Shown: positions 32,898-42,810 of the stretch, piece after piece
Layout of the letters: the number at the start of each line of letters is the position of its first letter
How positions within the stretch are numbered: the first letter of the stretch is position 1
Assembly (NCBI RefSeq): GCF_014650435.1
Contig: NZ_BMUY01000017.1
Coordinates: 108,972 to 172,971 of the forward strand
DNA: 64,000 nucleotides
Direction: 5' to 3'
Origin: Streptomyces tendae
GTDB taxonomy: Bacteria > Actinomycetota > Actinomycetes > Streptomycetales > Streptomycetaceae
Made by a program: the position numbers and the translations under genes
The notes under the pieces: generated by a model
Seen by the model: only the letters and a program-made list of their open reading frames with translations
What the model was told of the DNA's origin: nothing
Database searches by the model: none

Positions 32898-34247
32898 TCA
32901 GGAGGAGCCGCCGTCCGCAGTGTCCCCGGTGTCCCCGGCGCCCCCTGTGCCCTCCGTCCCCGGGCGCTCCTGCTCTGTACGCGCCTGCTCCGGACGCTCC
33001 TGCTCCGGGCGCCGCGTCCACAGTTTGCGCAGACGCGTGGACGTCCCGGACACCGCCCTGCGGTACCGGCGCCCGTGGACGCGCGGATCGTCCGTGACGT
33101 CGTAGCGCTTGACGTACGCCCCGAGGAACGCCTGCAGCGTGGCGACCGCCGGGATGGCGATCAGCGCGCCGACGGCGCCGAGCAGGGCGGTGCCCGCGAT
33201 GACGGAGCCGAAGGCGACGGCGGGGTGGATGTCCACGGTCTTGGAGGTCAGCTTGGGCTGCAGCACGTAGTTCTCGAACTGCTGGTAGACCACCACGAAG
33301 ATCAGCACCCACAGCGCGTACCAGGGGTTCACCGTGAACGCGATCAGCATGGGCAGGGCGCCCGCGAGGTAGGTGCCGATGGTCGGGATGAACTGCGACA
33401 CCAGGCCCACCCACACGGCGAGCGCGGGCGCGTAGGGGACCTCGAGGATCTCCAGGAGGATGTAGTGCGCGACGCCGGAGATCAGCGCCATCAACCCGCG
33501 TGAGTACAGGTAGCCGCCGGTCTTGTCCACGGCGATCTCCCACGCGCGCAGGACCTCGGCCTGGCGGGCGGGCGGCAGGACGGAGCAGAGCCCGCGCCGC
33601 AGCCGGGGGCCGTCGGCGGCGAAGTAGAACGAGAACAGCAGGATCGTCAGCAGCTGGAAGAGGCCGCCGAGGACCTGGGCCGACACGTCCAGGACACCCG
33701 TCGCGCTGTTCTGCACGTAGTTGCGCAGCCAGTCGGAGCGGAGCAGTCCCTCCTGGATGTCGACCCGCCGCAGTTCGGTGTGGAAGTGACCGTTGACCCA
33801 GTTGATGACGGAGTCGAGGTAGTCCGGGAAGTCCTCGACCATCTTGACGATCTGCCCGGCGAGCATGGAGCCGAGCAGCGTGACGAACCCCGCGGCGGCG
33901 ATCAGCACGGCGAGGAAGACGAGGAAGGTGGCGAACCCCCGGCGCATGCCGCGCCCGGCCATCCAGCTCACCGCGGGTTCGATGGCCAGGGCCAGGAAGA
34001 AGGCGATGAGGACGTTGATCAGCAGCCCGGTGAGCTGGTGGAAGGCCCAGCTGCCCAGCTGGAAGGCGGCGATGAGCGCCAGGGCCAGCACCATGGCGCG
34101 CGGCAGCCAGCGCGGCATGCGTGCGCCCGGCCCGGCGACGGCGCCGTCGGCCGGTGGGCCGGTGGGCGGCGTGGTGCCGGCCGGGGAGGTGTGCCGGGCG
34201 CTCTGCCCGGTCTCGTCAGTGGATGCCACGGAGCAAGTCTCGCCCAC
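32898..34247 (-). CDS. AI-2E family transporter (PurR/TqsA-type membrane protein)
   Basis: The product is about 449 residues from GTG 34247; a GTG at 34229 is equally possible because neither has a clear ribosome-binding site. About eight membrane helices are present with the family signatures VLIAFFLALAIEPAVSWM, GVAHYILLEIL and LVSQFIPTIGTYLAGALPM. The C-terminal 80 residues are charged and Glu/Arg/Gly-rich. Members export diverse small molecules or act as Na+/H+ antiporters; the substrate is not deducible. Confidence 0.88.
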   Translation of the reverse strand: MGETCSVASTDETGQSARHTSPAGTTPPTGPPADGAVAGPGARMPRWLPRAMVLALALIAAFQLGSWAFHQLTGLLINVLIAFFLALAIEPAVSWMAGRGMRRGFATFLVFLAVLIAAAGFVTLLGSMLAGQIVKMVEDFPDYLDSVINWVNGHFHTELRRVDIQEGLLRSDWLRNYVQNSATGVLDVSAQVLGGLFQLLTILLFSFYFAADGPRLRRGLCSVLPPARQAEVLRAWEIAVDKTGGYLYSRGLMALISGVAHYILLEILEVPYAPALAVWVGLVSQFIPTIGTYLAGALPMLIAFTVNPWYALWVLIFVVVYQQFENYVLQPKLTSKTVDIHPAVAFGSVIAGTALLGAVGALIAIPAVATLQAFLGAYVKRYDVTDDPRVHGRRYRRAVSGTSTRLRKLWTRRPEQERPEQARTEQERPGTEGTGGAGDTGDTADGGSS

Positions 34248-34289
34248 GCCGCCGACGGAGGAGCCCCGTCCGGCGATCTTCGTGGACCG

Positions 34290-34484
34290 TCACCGCTGTT
34301 CCCGCGGGACGTTCATGACGGTGCACACCACCCGCCACACGTCCTTGGCGTCCCAGCCGGCGTCCAGCGCCTCGTGCACCGTACGCCCGCCCAGCTCCGC
34401 CATCACGTGATCGCGCGCGAAGGTGTCGGCGTACCCCGGACCGAAGTGATCCGTCATCCGCTCCCAGAAGACCGTCAACCGCAT
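34290..34484 (-). CDS. DUF3046 family protein
   Basis: This 64-residue protein has the sequence MRLTVFWERMTDHFGPGYA and ends WRVVCTVMNVPREQR, which I recognise as the actinobacterial DUF3046 family. Its gene is commonly found near recA-recX in actinobacteria, as here. The function is unknown. It lies 42 bp upstream of the AI-2E gene on the same strand. Confidence 0.85.
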   Translation of the reverse strand: MRLTVFWERMTDHFGPGYADTFARDHVMAELGGRTVHEALDAGWDAKDVWRVVCTVMNVPREQR

Positions 34485-34565
34485 GCCACCAGTATCCCGC
34501 CCCTGAGAGTGGGCCCTGAGCGGGGACCACCTGCCGGAACCGCATCTCGGCCTACGGTCTGTCCC

Positions 34566-35552
34566 ATGGCCGAATCCGGAGCGTCCCCACTCCCCGAGAT
34601 CCCTCCGCCCGCGACCGTCCGCACTGCGGGCACCCCGGGCACCCCGGACTCGCGTTCACCGCTCGCGCGCGCGGAGCACTTCGTCTGGCTCACCGCGCGC
34701 GTACTGGAGCAGCGGCTGTTCGCGTACCACTTCCGCGGCGGGGACCCCGGCCCGGTGGAGACCGCGCTGGAGGCCTACCGCAACGAGGACGGCGGATACG
34801 GGCACGCCCTGGAGCCCGATCTGCGCGGACCGGTCAGCCAGCCGCTGCACACCGCGTGTGCCCTGCGCGTCCTGGACGCCGTCGGCCGCTGCGGCGGGCA
34901 GCGGGCCGAGCGGGTCTGCCGCTATCTGACCTCCGTGTCCACGCCCGACGGTGCCCTGCCGGTGGCCCGTGCGAGCCGGAACGGGTATCCGGCCGCGCCC
35001 TTCGTGCCGGTCGTGGCCGACCCTCCCGGTGAGCTGCTCGTCACCGGGCCGGTGGTGGGCCTGCTGCACCGCAACGAGGTCTGGCACGCCTGGCTGTTCC
35101 GGGCCACGGACTTCTGCTGGCAGGCGACCGAGTCGCTGGTGTCCCCGCACCCCTACGAGGTGGAGGCCGCCCTGGCCTTCCTGGACGCCGCTCCGGACCG
35201 TCCCCGCGCACAGGCCGCGGCCGACCGGCTGGGGCGCCTGGTGCGCGAACAGTGCCTCGCCGTGCTGGACCCGGACGACCTCGACTCGTGTCCGGTCCCT
35301 CCCGGCCACGCCCCGGAAGAGCACCACTTCCCGCACGACTACGCGAGGGATCCGCGTTCACTCGCGCGCGCGTGGTTCACGGACGACGAGATGGCCCGCT
35401 CCCTCGACTTCCTCGCGGCCGGGCAGGAGGGGGACGGCGGCTGGCCGGTGCGGCGCCGCCGGTGGGCGCCCGTCCCGGCCCTGGAGGCCCGCGGCCGGGT
35501 GACGCTCGATGCCCTGCGCACCCTGAGGGCGTACGGACGTCCCCTCGGCTGA
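34566..35552 (+). CDS. Prenyltransferase/squalene-cyclase-like alpha-toroid protein
   Basis: This 328-residue protein has repeated helical blocks with GGYGHALEPDLRGP and GDGGWPV, reminiscent of the QW-type repeats of alpha/alpha-toroid terpene cyclases and prenyltransferase beta subunits. It lacks a clear catalytic DxDD or zinc site, so it is probably not an active cyclase. The N-terminal 30 residues are Pro/Thr/Ser-rich and likely disordered. No isoprenoid genes are near. Confidence 0.78.
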   Translation: MAESGASPLPEIPPPATVRTAGTPGTPDSRSPLARAEHFVWLTARVLEQRLFAYHFRGGDPGPVETALEAYRNEDGGYGHALEPDLRGPVSQPLHTACALRVLDAVGRCGGQRAERVCRYLTSVSTPDGALPVARASRNGYPAAPFVPVVADPPGELLVTGPVVGLLHRNEVWHAWLFRATDFCWQATESLVSPHPYEVEAALAFLDAAPDRPRAQAAADRLGRLVREQCLAVLDPDDLDSCPVPPGHAPEEHHFPHDYARDPRSLARAWFTDDEMARSLDFLAAGQEGDGGWPVRRRRWAPVPALEARGRVTLDALRTLRAYGRPLG

Positions 35553-35596
35553 CCGGGCGGTCGACCGGCCCGGCGGTTGGCCGGCCCGCCGACGGT

Positions 35597-35905
35597 TCAG
35601 CCGCCCATGGCCCGTACGCCCGCGGTGACCACCACGGCCGCCGCGACGACGAGCAGGAACGGCGCGCGCAGCAGCAGCGCGACGGCAGCCGCGGCGACTC
35701 CGGCGGCCCGCGCGTCCAGCACGAGGTCCTGGCCGTCGGCGAAGGTCTGCTGGGCGGTGAGCGCCGCGAGGAGGGCGACGGGCAGCAGTGCGGCGAGCCG
35801 CCGGACCAGGGGTCGTTCCAGGGCGCCCGCGGGGACCAGCAGCCCGAGGAGCTTGACCGCGTAGCAGCCCACCGCGGTCACGCCGATCGCGATCCACACG
35901 CTCAT
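35597..35905 (-). CDS. azlD: Branched-chain amino acid exporter, small subunit (AzlD family)
   Basis: This 102-residue protein has about three to four hydrophobic helices, starting MSVWIAIGVTAVGCYAVKLLGLLVP. AzlD works with AzlC to export branched-chain amino acids or analogues. Its ATG overlaps the azlC stop (ATGA). It is the last gene of an araC-azlC-azlD operon. Confidence 0.88.
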   Translation of the reverse strand: MSVWIAIGVTAVGCYAVKLLGLLVPAGALERPLVRRLAALLPVALLAALTAQQTFADGQDLVLDARAAGVAAAAVALLLRAPFLLVVAAAVVVTAGVRAMGG

Positions 35906-36705
35906 CGCCCGTCCTCCCCCTCGGCGGCTCCACGCACCGCACCGTCGTCCTCGGCAGCCCCACGGACCGCGCCGTCGTCCTCGGCACCACCCGCGCGGCG
36001 TCCGCGCGCCCACAGGACGAGCGGCGCCGCCAGCGCGGCCACCAGGACCGGTACGCCCGCGGGCAGCACAGGCAGCAGACCGAGCCCCAGGAGGACGGCC
36101 ACGGCGGCGACCGCGCGCTCGGTGGTGTCCTTCAGCATCGGCGCGAGCAGCGCGAGGAAGACCGCCGGACCGGCCGCGTCGAGGCCCCAGGCGTCGGTGT
36201 CCCCGATGGCCTCGGCGCCCAGCGCGCCCAGCAGGGTGGTGAGGTTCCACAGGACGTACAGGGTGAGTCCGGTGACGGTGAACCCGATCCGGACGGCGCG
36301 CCGCGTGGGCTGGGCGAGAGCCACGGCCGCCGTCTCGTCGATGACCCACTGCGCGGCGAACGGCCGCACCGCGCGCGGGAGGGCGAGCAACTGCGACAGG
36401 CGCAGCCCGTAGAAGGCGTTGCGCACGCCCAGGAAGAAGGCCCCCGCCGCCGCGGTGAGCGGGTTGCCACCGGCCGCGAGGGCCCCGACGAGCGCGAACT
36501 GGGACGCCCCGGTGAACACCAGGAGGCTCAGGGCGCAGGTCTGGGCCAGGGTGAGTCCGCTGCCGGCCGAGGTCACCCCGAAGGCGAACCCGGACAGTCC
36601 GACGGCGACTCCGACCCCGAGGGCGTCCCGTACGACGGCGGCGTCCGGCTTGGCGCCGGCGCCTCCGGTGCCGGGAGCGTCGGGAAGGGCTGTCTGTTCT
36701 GTCAC
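35902..36705 (-). CDS. azlC: Branched-chain amino acid exporter, large subunit (AzlC family)
   Basis: This 267-residue membrane protein has the AzlC signature FGVTSAGSGLTLAQTCALSLLVFTGASQFA and FFLGVRNAFYGLRLSQLL. The GTG overlaps the stop of the AraC gene. The C-terminal tail contains a 10-residue duplication (EDDGAVRGAA twice), encoded by a 30-bp tandem repeat at 35923-35982. Confidence 0.92.
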   Translation of the reverse strand: MTEQTALPDAPGTGGAGAKPDAAVVRDALGVGVAVGLSGFAFGVTSAGSGLTLAQTCALSLLVFTGASQFALVGALAAGGNPLTAAAGAFFLGVRNAFYGLRLSQLLALPRAVRPFAAQWVIDETAAVALAQPTRRAVRIGFTVTGLTLYVLWNLTTLLGALGAEAIGDTDAWGLDAAGPAVFLALLAPMLKDTTERAVAAVAVLLGLGLLPVLPAGVPVLVAALAAPLVLWARGRRAGGAEDDGAVRGAAEDDGAVRGAAEGEDGR

Positions 36706-37577
36706 GCCTCGAACGGTAGGAGCAGCGCTCGCCGCGCGTCTTGTACGTTCTTGCGCTCCCGCTGGTAGGCACCGGGCGGCACGCCGACGATCCGCGCGAA
36801 GTGCCGGTTCAGGTGCGGCTGATCGGTGAACCCGACGGCGACGGCGGCCTCGGCCGGGGAGGTCCCGGTGTCCAGGAGCCGCCGCGCCCACCGCACCCGG
36901 GCGTCCGTCAGCCAGGTGTGGGGCGGCATCCCGTAGGCGTCCCGGAAGGCCCGCAGCAGCGCGAACGGGCTGCTCCCCAGCTCCCCGGCGAGCCGTTCCA
37001 GGCTCGGCGGGTCGGCCATCCGCTCCTCCAGCACGGCACGCGCGCGTGCCGCCGTCCTGGCTCCGGCCGTACGCACCTGGCGCCGGGGCAGCGGACCGCC
37101 GTTCAGCCGCAGGAGCCTGGTCACGGCCACTCGCAGCAGGGTGTCGGCGGCGAGCGCGTTCCCGTCGTCGGCGGCCCGCAGCACGCGGTGCACCAGCTCG
37201 ACGGTGTACGGGTCGTCGAGCACCGGCCGGACGAATCCCGGCGTCCCGCGCAGCGTCGTCGTCTCCGCCGCGATCTGGGCCACCAGCTCGGGCGCCGGGT
37301 AGACGGCCCCGTACCGCCATCCCTCCGGCACCCCGGCCCGCCCCGTGTGCGGGGTGTCCGGGTTGACCAGGGCGAGCGAGCCGGCCCCGGCGTACTGATC
37401 GCTTCCGCCGTGGTGGAAGACCTCCACGCCGTCGGCGATGGCGGCGATGACGAAGTGCTCGTGCGTGTGGCGCACGAAGGTCTTCCGTATGTACTGGGCG
37501 CGGAGCAGGTCGACGTCGGGCAGCTCCGCGTACCGCCAGTGCCGCGCCCGCTCGCCCGATCCCGCCATGTCCCCCAT
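36702..37577 (-). CDS. AraC-family regulator with cupin sensor, probable azlCD regulator
   Basis: The product is 291 residues from ATG 37577 or 288 from ATG 37568. An N-terminal cupin ligand domain (about 20-150) with HTHEHFVIAAIADGVEVFHH precedes a C-terminal AraC double helix-turn-helix (about 185-285) with LERLAGELGSSPFALLRAF and AVAVGFTDQPHLNRHFARIVG. Overlap with azlC argues that it controls amino acid export in response to a small ligand. Confidence 0.92.
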   Translation of the reverse strand: MGDMAGSGERARHWRYAELPDVDLLRAQYIRKTFVRHTHEHFVIAAIADGVEVFHHGGSDQYAGAGSLALVNPDTPHTGRAGVPEGWRYGAVYPAPELVAQIAAETTTLRGTPGFVRPVLDDPYTVELVHRVLRAADDGNALAADTLLRVAVTRLLRLNGGPLPRRQVRTAGARTAARARAVLEERMADPPSLERLAGELGSSPFALLRAFRDAYGMPPHTWLTDARVRWARRLLDTGTSPAEAAVAVGFTDQPHLNRHFARIVGVPPGAYQRERKNVQDARRALLLPFEA

Positions 37578-37713
37578 TCTCCGTCACCCGCCGTCGGCCC
37601 CCGGCGGGCGGCCCGGACGGCCTCGACGGGCGGGCGGGTGCGCGAGCCCGACGGTGATCGACCCGTGCGCCCGGCTCGGGCCGATTGTCAGTGGTCGGGT
37701 GCACGATGGAGCC

Positions 37714-40700
37714 ATGGTCAGCTCCGCACACCGAGCCCTGGACGGCTTCTCCCCCGCGACCCGCGGCTGGTTCACGGGGGCCTTCTCCGCGCCCACCTCC
37801 GCCCAGGCGGGCGCGTGGCAGGCCATCTCGCAGGGCTCGGACGTCCTGGTGGTCGCCCCCACCGGTTCCGGCAAGACGCTGGCCGCCTTCCTCGCCGCGC
37901 TGGACCAGCTGACCTCGACTCCCCCGCCCGCCGACCCCAAGAAGCGCTGCCGCGTCCTGTACGTCTCCCCGCTGAAGGCCCTGGCCGTCGACGTCGAGCG
38001 CAATCTCCGCAGCCCGCTGACCGGCATCCGCCAGGAGTCCGTGCGCCTCGGCCTGCCCGAGCCCGAGATCAAGGTCGGCATCCGTTCCGGCGACACCCCG
38101 GCCGCCGAGCGCCGCGCCCTGTCCACCCGGCCGCCGGACATCCTGATCACCACCCCGGAGTCCCTGTTCCTGATGCTGACGTCGGCCACGCGCGACGCGC
38201 TGACCGGCATCGAGACGGTGATCCTGGACGAGGTGCACGCGGTCGCGGGCACCAAGCGGGGCGCCCATCTCGCGCTCACCCTGGAGCGGCTGGACGAGCT
38301 GCTGCCCAAGCCGGCCCGGCGCATCGGCCTGTCGGCGACGGTCCGCCCGGTGGACGAGGTGGCGCGGTTCCTCGCCCCGCGCGGCCGGGTCGAGATCGTC
38401 CAGCCGGAGTCGGGCAAGGAGTTCGACCTGTCGGTCGTCGTCCCGGTCGAGGACCTCGGCGAGCTGGGCGGCTCCCCGGTCGCCGACGGCAACGAGGGCG
38501 CGGAGCGGCCGTCGATCTGGCCGCACGTGGAGGAGCGGATCACCGACCTGGTCCAGTCGCACCGCTCCACGATCGTCTTCGCCAACTCCCGGCGGCTGGC
38601 CGAGCGCCTGTGCAACCGGCTCAACGAAATCGCGTACGAGAGGGCCACCGGCGAGCCCTTGGACGAGCACCACTCGCCCGCCGAGCTGATGGGCGGCTCG
38701 GGCGCCGCCCAGGGCGCCCCGCCCGTGATCGCCCGCGCCCACCACGGCTCGGTCTCCAAGGAGCAGCGCGCCCTGGTCGAGGAGGACCTGAAGGCGGGCC
38801 GGCTGCCCGCCGTGGTCGCCACCTCCAGTCTGGAGCTGGGCATCGACATGGGCGCCGTCGACCTGGTCGTCCAGGTCGAGTCGCCGCCCTCCGTCGCCTC
38901 CGGCCTCCAGCGCGTCGGCCGCGCGGGGCACCAGGTCGGCGCGGTCTCCACGGGCGTGGTCTTCCCGAAGTACCGCGGCGACCTGGTGCAGTCGGCCGTG
39001 GTCACCGAGCGGATGCGCAGCGGCGCCATCGAGGCCCTGCGGATTCCCGCCAACCCGCTGGACGTACTGGCCCAGCAGCTGGTGGCGATGACCGCGCTGG
39101 ACACCTGGCAGGTCGACGACCTCCTCGCCACCGTCCGGCGCGCCGCGCCCTTCGCCTCGCTGCCGGAGTCGGCCTTCACCGCCGTCCTGGACATGCTCGC
39201 CGGCCGCTATCCCTCCGACGCCTTCGCCGAGTTGCGCCCGCGCGTGGTGTGGGACCGGATCGCCGGCACGGTCACCGGCCGCCCGGGGGCGCAGCGGCTC
39301 GCGGTGACGTCGGGGGGCACGATTCCCGACCGCGGGCTCTTCGGGGTGTTCCTCGCCGGTGCCGACCCGAAGAAGGGCGGCGGCCGGGTCGGCGAGCTGG
39401 ACGAGGAGATGGTGTACGAGTCCCGCGTGGGCGACGTCTTCACGCTCGGCACCAGTTCCTGGCGGATCGAGGACATCACGCGGGACCGGGTCCTGGTCTC
39501 CCCGGCGCCGGGCGTGCCGGGGAGGCTGCCGTTCTGGAAGGGCGACCAGCTGGGCCGTCCCCTGGAGCTGGGCCGCGCGCTGGGCGCGTTCCTGCGCGAG
39601 GTCGGCTCGCTGTCCAAGGAGGACGCCCGGCTGCGCCTGGTCACCGCGGGTCTGGACGCCTGGGCCGCGGACAACGTGCTGTCGTACCTCGACGAGCAGC
39701 GCGAGGCCTGCGGCCACGTCCCTGACGACCGCACCATCGTCGTCGAGCGGTTCCGCGACGAGCTGGGCGACTGGCGGGTGGTGGTCCATTCCCCCTTCGG
39801 CGCCCAGGTCCACGCCCCCTGGGCGCTGGCCCTCGGCGCCCGGCTGTCCGAGCGGTACGGCATGGATGCCCAGGTCATGCACGCCGACGACGGCATCGTG
39901 CTGCGCCTGCCGGACGCCGATCTGATGGGACTGGACTTCCTCGACCAGGACCCCGCGAAGCCGGGCCTCGAGTACGACGCGGAGAAGGCGCCGGTGGGCG
40001 CGGCCGACGTCGTCTTCGACAAGGGAGAGGTCGACCGGGTCGTCACCGACCAGGTGGGCGGCTCGGCGCTGTTCGCGTCCCGGTTCCGCGAGTGCGCCGC
40101 CCGCGCGCTGCTGCTGCCGCGACGCAGCCCGGGCAAGCGCACCCCGCTGTGGCAGCAGCGTCAGCGCGCCGCGCAGCTGCTGGAGGTGGCGAGCGAGTAC
40201 GGCTCGTTCCCGATCGTCCTGGAGGCGGTCCGCGAGTGCCTCCAGGACGTCTTCGACGTCCCCGGCCTGGTCGAGCTGATGGGCGACGTGGAGTCCCGCA
40301 AGGTCCGCCTGGTCGAGGTCACCACCCCGGAGCCGTCCCCGTTCGCCCGCTCGCTGCTCTTCGGCTACGTCGCCCAGTTCCTGTACGAGGGCGACTCGCC
40401 GCTCGCCGAGCGCCGGGCCGCCGCCCTGTCCCTGGACTCGCGGCTGCTGGCCGAGCTGCTCGGCCAGGCGGAGCTGCGCGAGCTGCTCGACGCGGAGGTG
40501 CTCACCGAGCTGGAGCGCGAGCTGCAGTGGCTCACCGAGGACCGCCGCATCAAGGACTCCGAGGGCGTCGCCGACCTGCTGCGGGTGCTCGGCCCGCTGA
40601 CGGACGCGGAGCTGGCCGAGCGGGGCGCCGAGGCTCAGTGGGCGCCCGAGCTGGCCGCGGCCCGTCGCGCGATCAGAGTGCGGATCGCGGGTGCCGACCA

Positions 40701-42792
40701 CTGGGCGGCGATCGAGGACGCGGGCCGGCTGCGCGACGCGCTGGGCACGGCGCTGCCCGTCGGAGTGCCGGAGGCGTTCACGGAGCCGGTCAAGGACCCG
40801 CTCGGCGACCTCCTCGCCCGGCACGCCCGCACCCACGGCCCCTTCACCTCGGTCACCGCGGCGGCCCGCTTCGGTCTGGGCGTGGCGGTCACCGAGGGCG
40901 CCCTGCAGCGGCTGGCGGGGACGGGACGGGTCGTGCAGGGCGAGTTCCATCCGGCCGGCATCGGCCAGGAGTGGTGCGACGCGACCGTCCTGCGCAGGCT
41001 GCGCCGCCGTTCCCTGGCCGCGCTCCGGCACGAGCTGGAGCCGGTGGCACCGGCCGCGCTCGGCCAGTTCCTCCCCCAGTGGCAGCACATCGGCAAGGGG
41101 CACACGCTGCGCGGCGTCGACGGGCTGGTCCGTGCCGTCGAGCAGTTGCAGGGCGCCTCGGTGCCCGCCTCCGCGCTGGAGAAGCTGGTCCTCCCCTCCC
41201 GCGTGGCGCACTACAACCCGGCGATGCTGGACGAGCTGACGGCCGCCGGTGAGGTGGTGTGGGCGGGGGCGGGTTCGCTGCCCGGCAAGGACGGCTGGGT
41301 CTCCCTCTACCTGGCGGACGCGGCCCCGCTGCTCCTGCCGCCCCCGCATCCCCTGGAGACGACCGCCCTGCACGAGTCCGTCCTGAGCGTGCTCGCGGGC
41401 GGGTACGGCTTGTTCTTCCGCCAGATCGCCGACCAGGTCCGCGCCACCACCCACCCGGAGGCCACCGATCCGCAGCTGGCCGACGCCCTGTGGGACCTGG
41501 CCTGGTCCGGACGGCTGACGAACGACACGCTCGCGCCCCTGCGCTCCCTGCTGGGCTCCGGGCGCACCGCGGGCTCCACGGCCCACCGTGCCAAGCGCGC
41601 GGTGCCACGCGGACGGTACGGCTCGCTGACGGCCGCCGCCCGCCCGGCGTCCCGCACCGGCCCGCCGACGGTCGCGGGCCGCTGGTCGCTGCTGCCGGCC
41701 CGCGAGGCCGACGGCACCGTGCGGGCCCACGCACTGGCTCGCACGCTCCTCGACCGGCACGGCGTGGTGACTCGCGGCGCCGTCGCCGCGGAGGGCGTCG
41801 AGGGCGGCTTCTCGGCGGTGTACCGGATCCTGGCCGCGTTCGAGGAGAGTGGTCAGGCCCGGCGCGGTTACGTGGTGGAGGGGCTCGGGGCGGCGCAGTT
41901 CGCCATGGAGGGCGCCGTGGACCGGTTGCGCGCGGTGGCGAACGCCCGCGAGCGCGGCGACGGCCCGCCCGGGCCGGAGGAGTTCCCACGCGGCAGCTCC
42001 GCGAACCGGCCCGGACCGGGCGGCTCCACCGGCCCGCACGATTCCACCGGCCCTCACGACTACCCCGGACCGGCCGACGACCCCCTCGTCGGCCCACTCG
42101 ACCCCCTGGACCGCCCGGACCCCTCCGGCGACGCCCCGGACCCCTTCGCCGACTTCACCTCGGACAGCCGTGGTGGCGCCGGAGGCCCGGGCCCGCACGA
42201 CGACGTCTTCTCCGATCCCGACCGCCTGGGCCGATCGCCCTCCCGGGGCGACTACATCTCGCCTCGCGACTATGCCGAGCCGGGCGCGGGCGGCCCACGC
42301 GGGGGAGGCGCGCACGCGGGTGGCGCGCACCGGGGCTTCGAGGGCCCGCGCGACCCGTACGGCGTCGGAGTCCCCGGCCGTCGCGACCGCGCCGCCGCCG
42401 GTCCGCGGGCGGTCGCCCTGGCCGCCGCCGACCCGGCGAACGCGTACGGTGCGGCCCTCGGCTGGCCCGAGCCGCCGGCCGGTGCCACGCACAAGCCCGG
42501 CCGCAAGGCGGGCTCCCTGGTGGTGCTCGTCGAGGGCGAACCGGCGCTCTACATGGAGCGCGGCGGCAAGACCCTCCTGCTGTGGCCCTCGGACCCCGAC
42601 CGGCTGCCCACCGAGGACCCGCGGCTGCGGGCCGCCGCGCAGGCGCTGGCGGAGGCGGCCCGTGCCGGTTCCCTCGGCACGGTCACGGTGGAGCGGGTCA
42701 ACGGCACCGCGGCCCTGACGTCCCCCTTCGGCCCGCTCCTGGAGGGAGCGGGGTTCATCGCCACCCCGCGCGGTCTGCGCATCAGGGCGTGA
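37714..42792 (+). CDS. lhr: Large ATP-dependent helicase Lhr
   Basis: This 1692-residue SF2 helicase has Walker A APTGSGKT, motif II DEVH, motif III SAT, VATSSLELGIDMG and QRVGRAGHQ, then the Lhr core winged-helix and beta-barrel region (about 430-870). The C-terminal half is the Lhr-CTD type. A Pro/Gly/Asp/His-rich insert at about 1420-1560 with repeats such as GPHDSTGPHD separates the final domain and makes the protein longer than E. coli Lhr (about 1540). The next gene is the Nei2 glycosylase, the same pairing as in mycobacteria, which suggests a joint DNA-repair role. The ATG follows GGAG. Confidence 0.95.
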   Translation: MVSSAHRALDGFSPATRGWFTGAFSAPTSAQAGAWQAISQGSDVLVVAPTGSGKTLAAFLAALDQLTSTPPPADPKKRCRVLYVSPLKALAVDVERNLRSPLTGIRQESVRLGLPEPEIKVGIRSGDTPAAERRALSTRPPDILITTPESLFLMLTSATRDALTGIETVILDEVHAVAGTKRGAHLALTLERLDELLPKPARRIGLSATVRPVDEVARFLAPRGRVEIVQPESGKEFDLSVVVPVEDLGELGGSPVADGNEGAERPSIWPHVEERITDLVQSHRSTIVFANSRRLAERLCNRLNEIAYERATGEPLDEHHSPAELMGGSGAAQGAPPVIARAHHGSVSKEQRALVEEDLKAGRLPAVVATSSLELGIDMGAVDLVVQVESPPSVASGLQRVGRAGHQVGAVSTGVVFPKYRGDLVQSAVVTERMRSGAIEALRIPANPLDVLAQQLVAMTALDTWQVDDLLATVRRAAPFASLPESAFTAVLDMLAGRYPSDAFAELRPRVVWDRIAGTVTGRPGAQRLAVTSGGTIPDRGLFGVFLAGADPKKGGGRVGELDEEMVYESRVGDVFTLGTSSWRIEDITRDRVLVSPAPGVPGRLPFWKGDQLGRPLELGRALGAFLREVGSLSKEDARLRLVTAGLDAWAADNVLSYLDEQREACGHVPDDRTIVVERFRDELGDWRVVVHSPFGAQVHAPWALALGARLSERYGMDAQVMHADDGIVLRLPDADLMGLDFLDQDPAKPGLEYDAEKAPVGAADVVFDKGEVDRVVTDQVGGSALFASRFRECAARALLLPRRSPGKRTPLWQQRQRAAQLLEVASEYGSFPIVLEAVRECLQDVFDVPGLVELMGDVESRKVRLVEVTTPEPSPFARSLLFGYVAQFLYEGDSPLAERRAAALSLDSRLLAELLGQAELRELLDAEVLTELERELQWLTEDRRIKDSEGVADLLRVLGPLTDAELAERGAEAQWAPELAAARRAIRVRIAGADHWAAIEDAGRLRDALGTALPVGVPEAFTEPVKDPLGDLLARHARTHGPFTSVTAAARFGLGVAVTEGALQRLAGTGRVVQGEFHPAGIGQEWCDATVLRRLRRRSLAALRHELEPVAPAALGQFLPQWQHIGKGHTLRGVDGLVRAVEQLQGASVPASALEKLVLPSRVAHYNPAMLDELTAAGEVVWAGAGSLPGKDGWVSLYLADAAPLLLPPPHPLETTALHESVLSVLAGGYGLFFRQIADQVRATTHPEATDPQLADALWDLAWSGRLTNDTLAPLRSLLGSGRTAGSTAHRAKRAVPRGRYGSLTAAARPASRTGPPTVAGRWSLLPAREADGTVRAHALARTLLDRHGVVTRGAVAAEGVEGGFSAVYRILAAFEESGQARRGYVVEGLGAAQFAMEGAVDRLRAVANARERGDGPPGPEEFPRGSSANRPGPGGSTGPHDSTGPHDYPGPADDPLVGPLDPLDRPDPSGDAPDPFADFTSDSRGGAGGPGPHDDVFSDPDRLGRSPSRGDYISPRDYAEPGAGGPRGGGAHAGGAHRGFEGPRDPYGVGVPGRRDRAAAGPRAVALAAADPANAYGAALGWPEPPAGATHKPGRKAGSLVVLVEGEPALYMERGGKTLLLWPSDPDRLPTEDPRLRAAAQALAEAARAGSLGTVTVERVNGTAALTSPFGPLLEGAGFIATPRGLRIRA

Positions 42793-42810
42793 CCCTGTCA
42801 CCCTTGAGCC

